Source: Herbiconiux solani NBRC 106740 (lineage in GTDB: Bacteria; Actinomycetota; Actinomycetes; Actinomycetales; Microbacteriaceae). From it: 64,000 bases of DNA. Shown here in pieces: positions 1 to 14,548 of this stretch. The notes below the pieces were generated by a model that saw nothing but the letters and a program-made list of their open reading frames with translations, did no database searches and was not told the origin of the DNA. The position numbers were made by a program, and so were the translations under genes. The number at the start of each line of letters is the position of its first letter. The first letter of the stretch is position 1. The DNA lies in assembly GCF_001571005.1 (NCBI RefSeq), contig NZ_BCST01000001.1, positions 248,001 to 312,000 of the forward strand, in the 5' to 3' direction.

Positions 1-849
1 CGGGCACGCACGGAGCAGGACGACTACCTCGCCGCGGTCGAGGTCGCCAAGGAGCACATCCGCGAGGGCGACATCTTCCAGGTCGTCGTCGCCCAGCGGT
101 TCGAGCTCGACTGCCCGGCCGACCCGCTCGACGTCTACCGGGTGCTGCGGATGCTCAACCCCAGCCCGTACATGTACCTCTTGACCCTGGCCGACACGGA
201 GGGCGTCCCCTTCCAGATCGTCGGCTCGAGCCCCGAGGCCCTGGTCAAGATCGGCAAGGGTCACGCCCACACCCACCCGATCGCCGGCTCCAAGCCCCGC
301 GGAGCCACCCCGCAGCTCGACCTCGAGCTCGAGCAGGAGCTGCTGGGCGACCAGAAGGAGAAGGCCGAGCACCTGATGCTGGTCGACCTGGCGCGGAACG
401 ACCTGCTCAAGGTCTGCGAGGCCTCCTCGGTGGAGGTGACCGAGTTCATGCGGGTCGAGCGGTTCAGCCACATCATGCACATCGTCTCCTCGGTCGAGGG
501 GCGGATGCGGGACGGCGTCGACGCGGTCGACGTCTTCCGGGCCACCTTCCCGGCGGGCACCCTCTCCGGGGCGCCCAAGCCGCGGGCACTCGAGATCATC
601 GACGCCCTGGAGCCCGCCCAGCGCGGGGTCTACGGCGGGGTCGTCGGCTACTTCGCCTTCGGGGGAGACGCCGACCTCGCGATCGCCATCCGCACCGCCA
701 CGATCCGCGAGGGCGTGGCCACCGTGCAGGCCGGCGGCGGAGTCGTCGCCGACTCGGACCCGGTGAGCGAGTTCCAGGAGTCGCAGAACAAGGCCGCCGC
801 GCCGCTGCGTGCCGTGGCCGTCGCCAACGCCATGACCCGGGTGCGCTGA
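1..849 (+). CDS. trpE: Anthranilate synthase component I, C-terminal part (cut by window start)
   Basis: Converts chorismate (with ammonia from the TrpG subunit) to anthranilate, the first committed step of tryptophan synthesis, in the cytoplasm. The window opens inside the gene: frame 1 is open from base 1 and leaves 282 residues of the chorismate-binding domain. Family hallmarks are visible: GSKPRG near fragment residue 97, GTLSGAPKPRA near 186, and a GGVVGYFAFGGD block near 220. The tryptophan-feedback N-terminus lies outside the window. Its stop codon overlaps the next gene's ATG (ATGA), so the two are translationally coupled. Following genes are also tryptophan genes, which favours TrpE over the related PabB or isochorismate synthase. 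Confidence 0.95.
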   Translation, partial: RARTEQDDYLAAVEVAKEHIREGDIFQVVVAQRFELDCPADPLDVYRVLRMLNPSPYMYLLTLADTEGVPFQIVGSSPEALVKIGKGHAHTHPIAGSKPRGATPQLDLELEQELLGDQKEKAEHLMLVDLARNDLLKVCEASSVEVTEFMRVERFSHIMHIVSSVEGRMRDGVDAVDVFRATFPAGTLSGAPKPRALEIIDALEPAQRGVYGGVVGYFAFGGDADLAIAIRTATIREGVATVQAGGGVVADSDPVSEFQESQNKAAAPLRAVAVANAMTRVR

Positions 850-1724
850 TGACCGCGGACACCGGCTCGGGCGCGGGCGCGAGCTCAGACGCCGGCGCGG
901 GCTCAGCCGCGGGCTCGGGTTCGGTCGCGCGCAAGCCCTCGACCGGAGGCCGCATCAAGGCCTTCACGATCCTCGCGGTGCTCGTGCTCAGCGGGCTGAC
1001 CTTCCTGGCCTGGTCCCAGTCCTGGGGCTCGTTGCTGATCGCCGGGGGCACCACGACCGAGGCGTCTCTGGATGTGCCCGGCTCGGCCGCCGCGCCCGCC
1101 CTCTCGGCCCTCGGGCTCGCGGGGATCGCGCTGGCCGGAGCCCTCGCCATCGCCGGCCCGATCATCCGGATCGTGCTCGGCGCGCTCGAGGTCCTTCTCG
1201 GGGCCAGCGTGCTCTGGTCGGCGCTCGGTGCGCTCGGCGACCCGGTCGCCGCGGGAGCATCCGTCGTGACCACCAGCACCGGCGTGGCCGGACTCGGCTC
1301 GATCCGCGAGCTCGTCACCGCCGGGCCCGCGAGCCCCTGGCCTGCCGTCACCGTGGTGCTCGGCATCGCGATGATGATCGCCGGGATCGCCGTGGTCGCC
1401 ACCGTCCGCCGCTGGCCGGCCGCGAGCCGCAAATACCAGGCCGTGACCTTCGAGGGCGCGGGCGGACGCCAGAGCGGCGACCCGGCCGACTTCTTCGACG
1501 ACGAGCCGGACGACGAGCGAGACGAGGCCGACGAGCGCGACCGGTCCTACGACGCCACCGCGACCAGGACGGCGACAGCGGGTAACGCCGAGACGCGAGA
1601 CGCATCCGCCGCAAAGCCCCCTGCCGGCGAGGCGCCCGAGACCGACGAACCCCTCCGTCGCGCCCGCGACGCCGCGGTCGACGACTGGGACAGCCTCTCC
1701 CGCGGCACCGATCCCACCCGCTGA
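849..1724 (+). CDS. Tryptophan-operon-associated integral membrane protein (Trp_oprn_chp family)
   Basis: A 291-residue membrane protein of the family found inside actinobacterial tryptophan operons; its biochemical role is not known to me. The N-terminus (residues 1-30) is a Gly/Ser/Ala-rich, probably disordered tail. Hydrophobic stretches near 37-54, 83-104, 105-127 and 165-188 suggest four membrane spans, and residues 215-235 form a very acidic cytoplasmic tail (DDEPDDERDEADERD). The ATG overlaps the trpE stop by the ATGA quartet. Position between trpE and trpC and the four-span pattern support the family call. Transport or sensing of tryptophan intermediates would be speculation. Confidence 0.8.
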   Translation: MTADTGSGAGASSDAGAGSAAGSGSVARKPSTGGRIKAFTILAVLVLSGLTFLAWSQSWGSLLIAGGTTTEASLDVPGSAAAPALSALGLAGIALAGALAIAGPIIRIVLGALEVLLGASVLWSALGALGDPVAAGASVVTTSTGVAGLGSIRELVTAGPASPWPAVTVVLGIAMMIAGIAVVATVRRWPAASRKYQAVTFEGAGGRQSGDPADFFDDEPDDERDEADERDRSYDATATRTATAGNAETRDASAAKPPAGEAPETDEPLRRARDAAVDDWDSLSRGTDPTR

Positions 1725-1731
1725 CACCCGG

Positions 1732-1737
1732 TAGACT
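1732..1737 (+). promoter_or_regulatory. Candidate -10 hexamer TAGACT upstream of the small membrane gene
   Basis: TAGACT lies 36 bases before the ATG at 1774, inside the only sizeable gap of the trp cluster. The same hexamer precedes rpsA, sodA, secG, uvrA and ctaB in this window. No clear -35 is visible, so a secondary internal trp promoter is only a suggestion. Confidence 0.35.
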
Positions 1738-1773
1738 TTCAACCGACGACCACTTTGAGACAGGAAGAGATCG

Positions 1774-2004
1774 ATGAGCCACGAAGAGGATGAAATCGGC
1801 GAAGGCCACTCGCTCGCAGCATGGACCGGCGTCATCGTCGCCCTGGTCGGCATCGCGATCGGCACGGTCGCGTTCTTCTTCGACGTCCAGTGGCTCGTCT
1901 GGGCCGCCGCGGGCCTCACGCTCCTCGGGTTCATCGCGGGCTTCGTGCTCTCGAAGGCCGGCTACGGCGTGAACGGCGGCCGTACGCTGCAGAAGGAGCA
2001 CTGA
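1774..2004 (+). CDS. Small two-span membrane protein (DUF6704-like)
   Basis: A 76-residue protein with an acidic start (SHEEDEIGEGHS), two hydrophobic helices near residues 17-37 and 42-62, and a short basic tail. Short proteins of this type with an EGHS...AAWT signature sit between the Trp-operon membrane protein and trpC in related actinobacteria; NCBI calls similar ones DUF6704. Function is unknown. The start is supported by the GGAAGAG purine tract 5 bases before ATG. It may partner the preceding membrane protein, but only the neighbourhood suggests this. Confidence 0.75.
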   Translation: MSHEEDEIGEGHSLAAWTGVIVALVGIAIGTVAFFFDVQWLVWAAAGLTLLGFIAGFVLSKAGYGVNGGRTLQKEH

Positions 2005-2009
2005 CCCCG

Positions 2010-2783
2010 GTGCTCGCCGATCTCGTCGCGGGTGCCCTCGAGGACGCGGCTGCGCGGCAGACGGAGCGGAGCAGTTCCGCCGTCGAGGCCGCCGCGCTCG
2101 CGCGCCCGGCCGCACTCGACTCGCTGGCGTTCCTCGCTCCGGCCGACCGGGTGAAGATCATCGCCGAGGTGAAGCGGGCGAGTCCGTCCCGCGGCGCCCT
2201 GGCCGAGATCGCCGACCCCGCCTCCCTCGCCGCGCAGTACGCCGAGGGCGGGGCCAGCGCGATCAGCGTGCTCACGGAGCAGCGCCGTTTCAAGGGGTCG
2301 CTCGCCGACCTCGAGGCTGTCCGTGCCGCGGTCTCCGTGCCGGTGCTCCGCAAGGACTTCATCGCGACCGAGTACCAGGTGCTCGAGGCGCGGGCCGCGG
2401 GTGCCGACCTCGTGCTCCTGATCGTGGCCGCACTCGACCAGCCGACGCTCGTGCGTCTGCACGAGTTCGTGCTCTCGCTCGGGATGACCCCGCTCGTCGA
2501 GACCCACGACGCCGCCGAGGTGTCGCGCGCCGTCGACATCGGCGCCTCCCTGATCGGGGTGAACGCCCGTGACCTCACGACCTTCGAGCTCGACCCCGAC
2601 CTCTTCGGCCGGCTCGCCGGCCGCATCCCCGCCGGAACGGTGAAGGTGGCCGAATCGGCCGTCAAGACCGTCGCCGACGTCGCCCACTACCGTGCGGCGG
2701 GGGCCGATGTCGTCCTCGTCGGAGAAGCCCTGGTCACGGGGGAGAACCCCGTGACGACCCTGAAGGAGTTCCTCTCCGTATGA
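2010..2783 (+). CDS. trpC: Indole-3-glycerol phosphate synthase
   Basis: Closes the ring of carboxyphenylaminodeoxyribulose phosphate to indole-3-glycerol phosphate in the tryptophan pathway. 257 residues, the usual length for a monofunctional TIM-barrel TrpC. Visible motifs: E53 and K55 in [27 protein letters not shown] and VAESAV. I chose the GTG at 2010, which begins [17 protein letters not shown], because family members start this way and AAGGAG lies about a dozen bases upstream in the preceding gene's end; the frame is open farther upstream, but that part overlaps the small membrane gene and reads as shadow. Its stop overlaps trpB by ATGA. Confidence 0.93.
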   Translation: MLADLVAGALEDAAARQTERSSSAVEAAALARPAALDSLAFLAPADRVKIIAEVKRASPSRGALAEIADPASLAAQYAEGGASAISVLTEQRRFKGSLADLEAVRAAVSVPVLRKDFIATEYQVLEARAAGADLVLLIVAALDQPTLVRLHEFVLSLGMTPLVETHDAAEVSRAVDIGASLIGVNARDLTTFELDPDLFGRLAGRIPAGTVKVAESAVKTVADVAHYRAAGADVVLVGEALVTGENPVTTLKEFLSV

Positions 2784-4015
2784 CCGATCTCCACTCCGTC
2801 CGTTCGCTCCGCGCCGAGGAAGGCCCCTTCTTCGGCGAGTTCGGCGGCCGCTTCATGCCCGAGTCCCTGATCGCCGCGCTCGACGAGCTCGACGAGGCGT
2901 ACCAGCTGGCCAAGCTCGACCCCGAGTTCCACCGCGAGCTCGCCGAGCTCGGCCGCACCTACACCGGGCGCCCCTCGATCATCACCGAGGTGCCCCGCTT
3001 CGCCCGCCACGCCGGCGGCGCCCGCATCATCCTGAAGCGCGAAGACCTGAACCACACCGGTTCGCACAAGGTCAACAACGTGCTCGGGCAGGCCCTGCTC
3101 GCCAAGCGCATCGGCAAGCACCGCCTGATCGCCGAGACCGGCGCCGGCCAGCACGGCGTCGCGACCGCGACGGCCGCCGCCCTGTTCGGCATGGAGTGCG
3201 TCGTCTACATGGGCGAGGTCGACACCGAGCGCCAGGCCCTCAACGTGGCCAGGATGCGCCTGCTCGGCGCCGAGGTCATCCCTGTCACGAGCGGCACCCG
3301 CACCCTGAAGGACGCCCTGAACGAGGCCTTCCGCGACTGGGTCGCGAACGTCGAGAGCACCCACTACCTCCTTGGCACGGTGGCCGGCCCGCACCCGTTC
3401 CCGGCGATGGTCCGCGACTTCGTCAAGGTCATCGGCGAAGAGGCGCGTCAGCAGGTCATCGACCTAACCGGTGCGCTTCCGGATGCGGTCACCGCGTGCG
3501 TCGGCGGCGGCTCGAACGCGATCGGCATCTTCCACGCCTTCCTCGACGACGCGACCGTCGGCCTCTACGGCTACGAGGCCGCCGGCGACGGCGTCGACAC
3601 CGAGCGGCACGCTGCCACGATCACGATGGGCCGCCCCGGCGTGCTCCACGGGTCGCGCAGCATCATGCTGCAGGACGAGGACGGCCAGACCAGCGACTCC
3701 CACTCGATCTCCGCGGGCCTGGACTACCCCGGCGTCGGCCCCGAGCACGCCTGGCTCTCCTCGATCGGCCGCGCCAGCTACCGCCCGGTGACGGATGCGG
3801 CGGCGATGGAGGCGTTCCGGCTGCTCTGCACCACCGAGGGCATCATCCCGGCCATCGAGACGGCACACGCCCTGGCCGGCACGATCGAGCTGGGCCGCGA
3901 GCTCGGCCCCGACGCCACCATCCTCGTCTCGCTCTCCGGGCGCGGCGACAAGGACGTCGAGACCGCCGGCCGCTGGTTCGACGTGCTCGACGAGCAGGGG
4001 AACGCGAAGATATGA
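2780..4015 (+). CDS. trpB: Tryptophan synthase beta chain
   Basis: PLP enzyme that condenses indole (channelled from TrpA) with serine to give tryptophan. 411 residues, normal for the TrpB1 type. The PLP-binding lysine is K97 in [10 protein letters not shown]; the phosphate-binding loop GGGSNAIG is present, as are the E and D residues of KREDLNHTG. Starts by ATGA overlap with trpC and ends by ATGA overlap with trpA, so subunit stoichiometry with TrpA can be set by coupled translation. No unusual substitutions seen. Confidence 0.97.
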   Translation: MTDLHSVRSLRAEEGPFFGEFGGRFMPESLIAALDELDEAYQLAKLDPEFHRELAELGRTYTGRPSIITEVPRFARHAGGARIILKREDLNHTGSHKVNNVLGQALLAKRIGKHRLIAETGAGQHGVATATAAALFGMECVVYMGEVDTERQALNVARMRLLGAEVIPVTSGTRTLKDALNEAFRDWVANVESTHYLLGTVAGPHPFPAMVRDFVKVIGEEARQQVIDLTGALPDAVTACVGGGSNAIGIFHAFLDDATVGLYGYEAAGDGVDTERHAATITMGRPGVLHGSRSIMLQDEDGQTSDSHSISAGLDYPGVGPEHAWLSSIGRASYRPVTDAAAMEAFRLLCTTEGIIPAIETAHALAGTIELGRELGPDATILVSLSGRGDKDVETAGRWFDVLDEQGNAKI

Positions 4016-4809
4016 CCGCCGTCACCGGCTCGCCCGTCGGCAGCACCATCGCCCAGGCGAAGAGCGATCGGGCCGGAGCCCTCGTCGGCTACCTCCCGGT
4101 CGGCTTCCCGACCCTCGACGCGAGCATCGACGCCGCCGTCGCCCTGGTCGAGAACGGGGTCGACGTGCTCGAGCTCGGCCTGCCGTACTCTGACCCGGTG
4201 ATGGACGGCCCGGTCATCCAGGCCGCCACCGTGACCGCGCTGGCGAACGGCACCCGGCTCCGCGACGCCTTCACCGCGGTGGAGCGCATCCGGGCCCGCG
4301 TCGACGCGCCGGTCCTGATGATGACCTACTGGAACCCGGTGCTGCAGTACGGCGTCGACCGCTTCGCCGACGACCTCGTCTCGGCCGGTGGCGCCGGGCT
4401 CATCACCCCCGACCTCACGGTCGACTCCGGCGCCGACTGGCTCGCCGCCAGCGACCGCACCGGGCTCGATCGCGTCTTCCTCGCCGCGCCCACCTCCACC
4501 GACGAACGGCTCCGGATGGCGGTCGAGAACAGCCGCGGCTTCGTCTACACCGTCTCGACGATGGGCATCACGGGAGCCCGCGGCGACCTCGACGCGGCGG
4601 CACGCACCCTCGCCGGCCGGCTCCGCGCGCAGGGCGCCGAGAGCCTCGCCGTCGGCATCGGCGTCTCGACCGCCGCGCAGATCGCCGAGATCCTGACCTA
4701 TGCCGACGGCGCGATCGTCGGTTCGGCCCTGGTCAAGGCGCTCTCCGACGGCGGCGTCCCCGCGGTCGGCCGTCTCGCGGCCGAGCTCGCGACGGGCACG
4801 GGCCGGTAG
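4012..4809 (+). CDS. trpA: Tryptophan synthase alpha chain
   Basis: Cleaves indole-3-glycerol phosphate to indole and glyceraldehyde 3-phosphate and passes indole to TrpB. 265 residues, a TIM barrel. Catalytic acids correspond to E54 ([11 protein letters not shown]) and D65 (MDGP). The later glycine-rich phosphate-binding segment (TGARGDL) is intact. The ATG at 4012 sits in the ATGA overlap with trpB; the frame is open farther upstream but only as a shadow of trpB. The gene ends 8 bases before the next start, so the lgt-like gene is probably co-transcribed. Confidence 0.95.
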   Translation: MTAVTGSPVGSTIAQAKSDRAGALVGYLPVGFPTLDASIDAAVALVENGVDVLELGLPYSDPVMDGPVIQAATVTALANGTRLRDAFTAVERIRARVDAPVLMMTYWNPVLQYGVDRFADDLVSAGGAGLITPDLTVDSGADWLAASDRTGLDRVFLAAPTSTDERLRMAVENSRGFVYTVSTMGITGARGDLDAAARTLAGRLRAQGAESLAVGIGVSTAAQIAEILTYADGAIVGSALVKALSDGGVPAVGRLAAELATGTGR

Positions 4810-4817
4810 CGGCGACC

Positions 4818-5843
4818 ATGCTGCCGCAGAGCATCCCGGCCCCGGGGGCCGTGTCCTTCGACCTCACCCAGTGGCTGGCGAGTCTGGGCCTGGAGTTCTT
4901 CGGGCAGTGGAACCTGCCCATCCGCTTCTCGGCCATCGCCGTGGTGGTCGCGATCGTGGTCGCCCTCTGGCTGACCTCGCGTCGGCTCACAAAGCGGGGC
5001 GCCGAGCCCGGCATCGTGGTCGATCTCGCGATCTGGGCCGTGCCGCTCGGCTACATCGGGGCCCGCCTCTGGTTCGTGCTCGAGCATCCGTCGGTCTACT
5101 TCGACGGCTCGGCCTTCCCCGGCGCGCTCTTCGCGGTCTGGGACGGCGGGTACACCTTCACCGGCGGCCTGATCGGCGGCGCGATCGGTGCGCTGATCGG
5201 CTCGCGGCTGAGCGGCATCCGATTCTGGTCGTTCGCCGACGCGCTCGCCCCGGCGCTCCTGGTCGGCCAGGCCATCGGCAGGGTGGGGGACTACTTCGAC
5301 CTGCTGCGCTTCGGCGTGCCGACGACCCTGCCCTGGGGCCTCGAGGTGCCGGCCACGACTCCCGGCTTCCCCGCGGGGCTCGCCGATGGCACCCTCTTCC
5401 AGCCCGTCTTCCTCTACGAGATCGTCTGGGATCTGGTCGGCGCCGCCCTCCTCGTGCTCGTGGCGCGCCGGTTCGCGCTGCAGTGGGGCAAGGTCTGGGG
5501 CCTCTACCTGATCTGGTTCGGCCTCGGCCGCTGGTGGATGGGCGGACTGCGGATCGACGTCGGCCCCCTTCTCGCGGGCGTGCGGCTCGAGGTCTGGGCC
5601 GGTTGGCTCGCGATCGTGCTGGGCCTGGTCGTGCTCGTCGTCCAGGCGCGGCGTCACCCCGGCGTCGAGACCGGCCCGTATCGGCCCGGTGCGGAGTGGG
5701 CCGGTCCTGCTGGGGTAGAATCGACCGACACGTATTCGGACGATGAGCTGGAGGGCGAGGACGCCCCCGAGCTCGCCGAGAACGAGGCAGTCGAACCGAG
5801 CGCCACAAGTGAAATCGGAGCGAAGTCCCCGTCCGCGCGATGA
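4818..5843 (+). CDS. Lgt-family membrane protein with substituted catalytic residues
   Basis: 341-residue, multi-span protein clearly of the prolipoprotein diacylglyceryl transferase fold, which normally moves diacylglycerol from phosphatidylglycerol to the lipobox cysteine. Alignment by eye to E. coli Lgt numbering (constant offset of 12) gives the arginine R143 as R155, G154 as G166 and R239 as R238, all kept. However Y26 is S38, H103 is T115, N146 is D158, E151 is L163, Y235 is F234 and E243 is G242. H103 is not conserved in all actinobacteria, but the others normally are. The tail after about 285 is acidic and probably disordered. An authentic lgt is therefore expected elsewhere, since a lipobox protein is encoded at 13703. 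The gene may be a repurposed paralogue; function unknown. Confidence 0.85.
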   Translation: MLPQSIPAPGAVSFDLTQWLASLGLEFFGQWNLPIRFSAIAVVVAIVVALWLTSRRLTKRGAEPGIVVDLAIWAVPLGYIGARLWFVLEHPSVYFDGSAFPGALFAVWDGGYTFTGGLIGGAIGALIGSRLSGIRFWSFADALAPALLVGQAIGRVGDYFDLLRFGVPTTLPWGLEVPATTPGFPAGLADGTLFQPVFLYEIVWDLVGAALLVLVARRFALQWGKVWGLYLIWFGLGRWWMGGLRIDVGPLLAGVRLEVWAGWLAIVLGLVVLVVQARRHPGVETGPYRPGAEWAGPAGVESTDTYSDDELEGEDAPELAENEAVEPSATSEIGAKSPSAR

Positions 5844-5875
5844 CAGCACCCGGCGCGGAGAAGGACAAGTAGACA

Positions 5876-5899
5876 CCGCAGGGCCGTGAGACCCCGCGG
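5876..5899 (+). other. Weak hairpin in the gap before gltB
   Basis: CCGC-A-GGG pairs with CCC-C-GCGG around an 8-base loop, in the 123-base gap between the lgt-like gene and gltB. There is no T-run after it. It could be a weak terminator for the trp-lgt transcript or part of a gltB leader. A TACCCT hexamer at 5901-5906 is a possible gltB -10. Confidence 0.25.
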
Positions 5900-5966
5900 A
5901 TACCCTGATATCAATGGGCCATTGGCGTCCCAGTTCCCTTATGAATCACGTAGAGGACGGTTCTCT

Positions 5967-11997
<6,031 letters not shown>

Positions 11998-12003
11998 TAG
12001 CCT
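11998..12003 (+). promoter_or_regulatory. Candidate -10 TAGCCT for pyk
   Basis: TAGCCT starts at the last base-pairs of gltD, 65 bases before the pyk ATG, and fits the TAnnnT pattern of other promoters here. No convincing -35 element. Confidence 0.3.
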
Positions 12004-12068
12004 CCCAACCGCTTCCACACACCACCACCACATGCGCCCCGGCGCAGAACTCGGAGCAGTACACACTG

Positions 12069-13514
12069 ATGAGACGCGCGAAAATCGTCGCAACACTCGG
12101 CCCGGCAACCTCCAGCTACGACACGATCAGGGCCATCATCGATGCCGGCGTCGACGTCGCGCGGATGAACCTGAGCCACGGCAGCTACGACGTCCACGAG
12201 GCGGTGTACCGCAACGTGCGGCAGGCCGCAGAAGACTCGGGCCGTGCCGTCGCCGTGCTGGTCGACCTGCAGGGTCCGAAGATCCGTCTCGGCCGGTTCG
12301 AGAACGGGCCGTACGACCTGGCCGAGGGTGACATCTTCAAGATCACCGTCGACGACATCATCGGCAACAAGGAGATCTCCTCGACGACCTACAAGGGTCT
12401 GCCGGGCGACGTCACCGCGGGCGACCCGCTGCTGATCGACGACGGCAAGGTCACCCTCCGGGTGCTCGAGACCGACGGCCGCGTCGTCACCACGGTGGTC
12501 GAGGTGCCCGGAGCGGTCTCGAACAACAAGGGCATCAACCTGCCCGGTGTCGCCGTGAACGTCCCCGCCATGAGCGAGAAGGACATCGCCGACCTGCGCT
12601 GGGGCCTCAAGCTCGGCGCCGACCTGATCGCCCTCTCCTTCGTGCGCAACGCCGAGGATGTGGTGCAGGTGCACGAGATCATGGCCGAGGAGGGCCGGAA
12701 GGTCCCCGTCATCGCCAAGATCGAGAAGCCGCAGGCGGTCGAGAACCTCGAGGAGATCATCGACGCCTTCGACGGCATCATGGTCGCCCGCGGCGACCTC
12801 GGCGTCGAGCTCCCGCTCGAAGCGGTCCCGATCGTGCAGAAGCGCGCGGTCGAGCTCTCCCGGCGGATGGCGAAGCCCGTCATCGTCGCCACCCAGGTGC
12901 TCGAGTCGATGATCTCCAGCCCGCGGCCCACCCGCGCCGAGGCCTCCGACTGCGCCAACGCGGTGCTCGACGGCACGGATGCGGTCATGCTCTCGGGCGA
13001 GACCAGCGTCGGCGAGTTCCCGGTGATCACCGTGCAGACCATGGCACGGATCATCGAGTCCACCGAGGAGCACGGCCTCGAGCGGATCCCTCCGCTCGGC
13101 ACCAAGCCCCGCACCCAGGCCGGCGCGGTCACCCTCGCCGCCGCCGAGGTGGGCGACTTCGTCGAGGCCAAGTTCCTCTGCGTGTTCACCGAGTCCGGCG
13201 ATTCCGTGCGCCGCATGACCCGCCTGCGTTCGAGCATCCCGATCCTCGGCTTCACGCCGGAGCCCGGCATCCGCAACCGGATGGCGCTGAGCTGGGGCGT
13301 GCAGTCCTACCTGGTCGACCGGGTGAAGCACACCGACGAGCTCATGGTGCAGGTGGACGACATCCTGCTGGGGCTCGGCCGCGCCCAGATCGGTGACAAG
13401 GTCATCGTCATCTCCGGTTCCCCTCCCGGGGTCGCCGGCACCACGAACGACATGCGCGTGCACGTCATCGGCTCGGCCCACAACCCGTCGGCCCCCGCGG
13501 TGATCGACAACTGA
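12069..13514 (+). CDS. pyk: Pyruvate kinase
   Basis: Final glycolytic step: phosphoenolpyruvate plus ADP to pyruvate plus ATP. 481 residues. N-terminal RRAKIVATLGPATSS and NLSHG are present, as are the metal/substrate block VIAKIEKPQAVEN, the MVARGDLGVE loop, and MLSGETSVGEFP. The C-terminal allosteric domain (about 350-481) contains VFTESGDSVRRMTRLRS. The ATG is preceded by GGAG about 14 bases upstream. It stands alone between gltD and a pair of hairpins. Confidence 0.97.
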   Translation: MRRAKIVATLGPATSSYDTIRAIIDAGVDVARMNLSHGSYDVHEAVYRNVRQAAEDSGRAVAVLVDLQGPKIRLGRFENGPYDLAEGDIFKITVDDIIGNKEISSTTYKGLPGDVTAGDPLLIDDGKVTLRVLETDGRVVTTVVEVPGAVSNNKGINLPGVAVNVPAMSEKDIADLRWGLKLGADLIALSFVRNAEDVVQVHEIMAEEGRKVPVIAKIEKPQAVENLEEIIDAFDGIMVARGDLGVELPLEAVPIVQKRAVELSRRMAKPVIVATQVLESMISSPRPTRAEASDCANAVLDGTDAVMLSGETSVGEFPVITVQTMARIIESTEEHGLERIPPLGTKPRTQAGAVTLAAAEVGDFVEAKFLCVFTESGDSVRRMTRLRSSIPILGFTPEPGIRNRMALSWGVQSYLVDRVKHTDELMVQVDDILLGLGRAQIGDKVIVISGSPPGVAGTTNDMRVHVIGSAHNPSAPAVIDN

Positions 13515-13530
13515 GGCACCCGCACGGCGA

Positions 13531-13560
13531 CTGAGCCGTAGCGTCTTCGCGCTACCTCAG
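13531..13560 (+). terminator. Hairpin just after pyk
   Basis: CTGAG-CC-GTAGCG, loop TCTTCG, CGCTAC-CTCAG: 11 paired bases interrupted only by a two-base bulge, 16 bases after the pyk stop. No T-run follows, as is common for actinobacterial terminators. Confidence 0.6.
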
Positions 13561-13563
13561 GAT

Positions 13564-13604
13564 TCGGCCAGGATTCGATCAAGGTTCGATCGGTTCCTGG
13601 CCGA
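13564..13604 (+). other. Second, bipartite hairpin between pyk and the lipoprotein gene
   Basis: CGGCCAGGA (13565-13573) pairs with TCCTGGCCG (13595-13603). Inside it CGATC pairs with GATCG across a 7-base loop, separated by a 2x2 internal loop. It begins four bases after the first hairpin and contains the repeated word TTCGATC. It could be a second terminator or an operator/RNA structure for the downstream gene. Confidence 0.45.
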
Positions 13605-13632
13605 TCGCCGTTTCCGGGCGGATCGGCGCTGC

Positions 13633-13638
13633 TAGATT
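13633..13638 (+). promoter_or_regulatory. Candidate -10 TAGATT for the lipoprotein gene
   Basis: TAGATT lies 64 bases before the chosen ATG and immediately downstream of the double hairpin. The hexamer fits the local TAnnnT pattern; no -35 is evident. Confidence 0.35.
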
Positions 13639-13702
13639 CCCAACTGCCCGGGGAGCGAACGGCTCGACGGGTCTGTGGAACCTCGACCTGAAAGTGCCGC
13701 CC

Positions 13703-14476
13703 ATGCCTCCGAAGAGACTCATCATCCGCCTCGTCGGCGCAGGTGCGGCGATCGCCACGGCCTTCGCCCTGTCCGGCTGCTCCACGATCATGCCGCTCTT
13801 CGGCATCCAGCCGACGCCGGGCGCCGCCAACTCCTCGACCACGACCACGACGAGCGAGGAGCCCGCCGCGACCACCGACGCCGGCCTCCAGTTCGCCTCG
13901 GTCTTCACCGACATGGGCTCGGTGCACCCGACGGTCGACATCGCGAACAAGCTCCAGCTGAAGCTCGACGTCTGGACCGAGCAGAAGACGCACGACTGGA
14001 CCCCGATGGCCGACAAGCGGTTCTCCTTCGTCATCGGCGTCTACGACAACACCGTCTCGGCCGAGGCCCCGTTCGACCAGAAGCGGCGCGTGTACATGTC
14101 GAACATCTCGGTCACGGCCAAGACCACCACCACCTCCGGCGCGGTTCAGACGGCGTACTCGCTGAACACCGACCCGCTGAAGGTGACCCTCGACCCCGAG
14201 GCCCTGCGATCCGATCAGGGCCTCGGTCTCCTCATCACCTCGCCCAAGGGCGGGTTCCAGCTGGAGTCGCAGCAGATCGGCGTGCTGAGCGACGACACCC
14301 AGGGCGTGATGCTCGACTTCGCGTTCCAGGTGTCGTACGAGAACAGCCCGCTCTCGAACACGTACACGACGCAGGTCGTGCACCAGTACGTGCCGATCGC
14401 CATCTTCTCCGAAGCCGTCGCCGCCGCGAGCACCCCGACCCCGACGGCGACCCCCACCCCCATTCCGGTGGGATAG
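13703..14476 (+). CDS. Putative surface lipoprotein of unknown function
   Basis: 257 residues. Residues 1-26 form a lipoprotein signal: basic MPPKR, hydrophobic core, and lipobox L-S-G-C with C26 as the predicted lipidated residue. A Ser/Thr/Glu-rich linker follows, then a region rich in alternating polar/hydrophobic strands (about 55-235) suggesting a beta-sandwich, and a short Thr-Pro repeat tail (STPTPTATPTPIPVG) typical of cell-wall-spanning linkers. I recognise no named family. I prefer the ATG at 13703 (GAAAG nine bases upstream) to an in-frame GTG at 13694. It stands alone between hairpins and is convergent with the tRNA. Confidence 0.75.
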   Translation: MPPKRLIIRLVGAGAAIATAFALSGCSTIMPLFGIQPTPGAANSSTTTTTSEEPAATTDAGLQFASVFTDMGSVHPTVDIANKLQLKLDVWTEQKTHDWTPMADKRFSFVIGVYDNTVSAEAPFDQKRRVYMSNISVTAKTTTTSGAVQTAYSLNTDPLKVTLDPEALRSDQGLGLLITSPKGGFQLESQQIGVLSDDTQGVMLDFAFQVSYENSPLSNTYTTQVVHQYVPIAIFSEAVAAASTPTPTATPTPIPVG

Positions 14477-14498
14477 CACCACAGCAGCAGTACCGGCG

Positions 14499-14529
14499 AG
14501 CCCCGTCCTCCGCACCAGAGGGCGGGGCT
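14499..14529 (+). terminator. Terminator after the lipoprotein gene
   Basis: AGCCCCGTCC pairs with GGGCGGGGCT (10 bp including one G-T) around an 11-base loop, 22 bases after the stop codon. Being nearly symmetric, it could also act on transcripts leaving the convergent tRNA gene. Confidence 0.6.
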
Positions 14530-14548
14530 TCGTCGTCCTGCCTGTGCG

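Noticed and set aside
5714-5723. TAGAAT at 5716 as a gltB promoter
   Set aside because: It lies within the lgt-like coding region, has no -35, and would leave a leader of about 245 bases; not strong enough to list.
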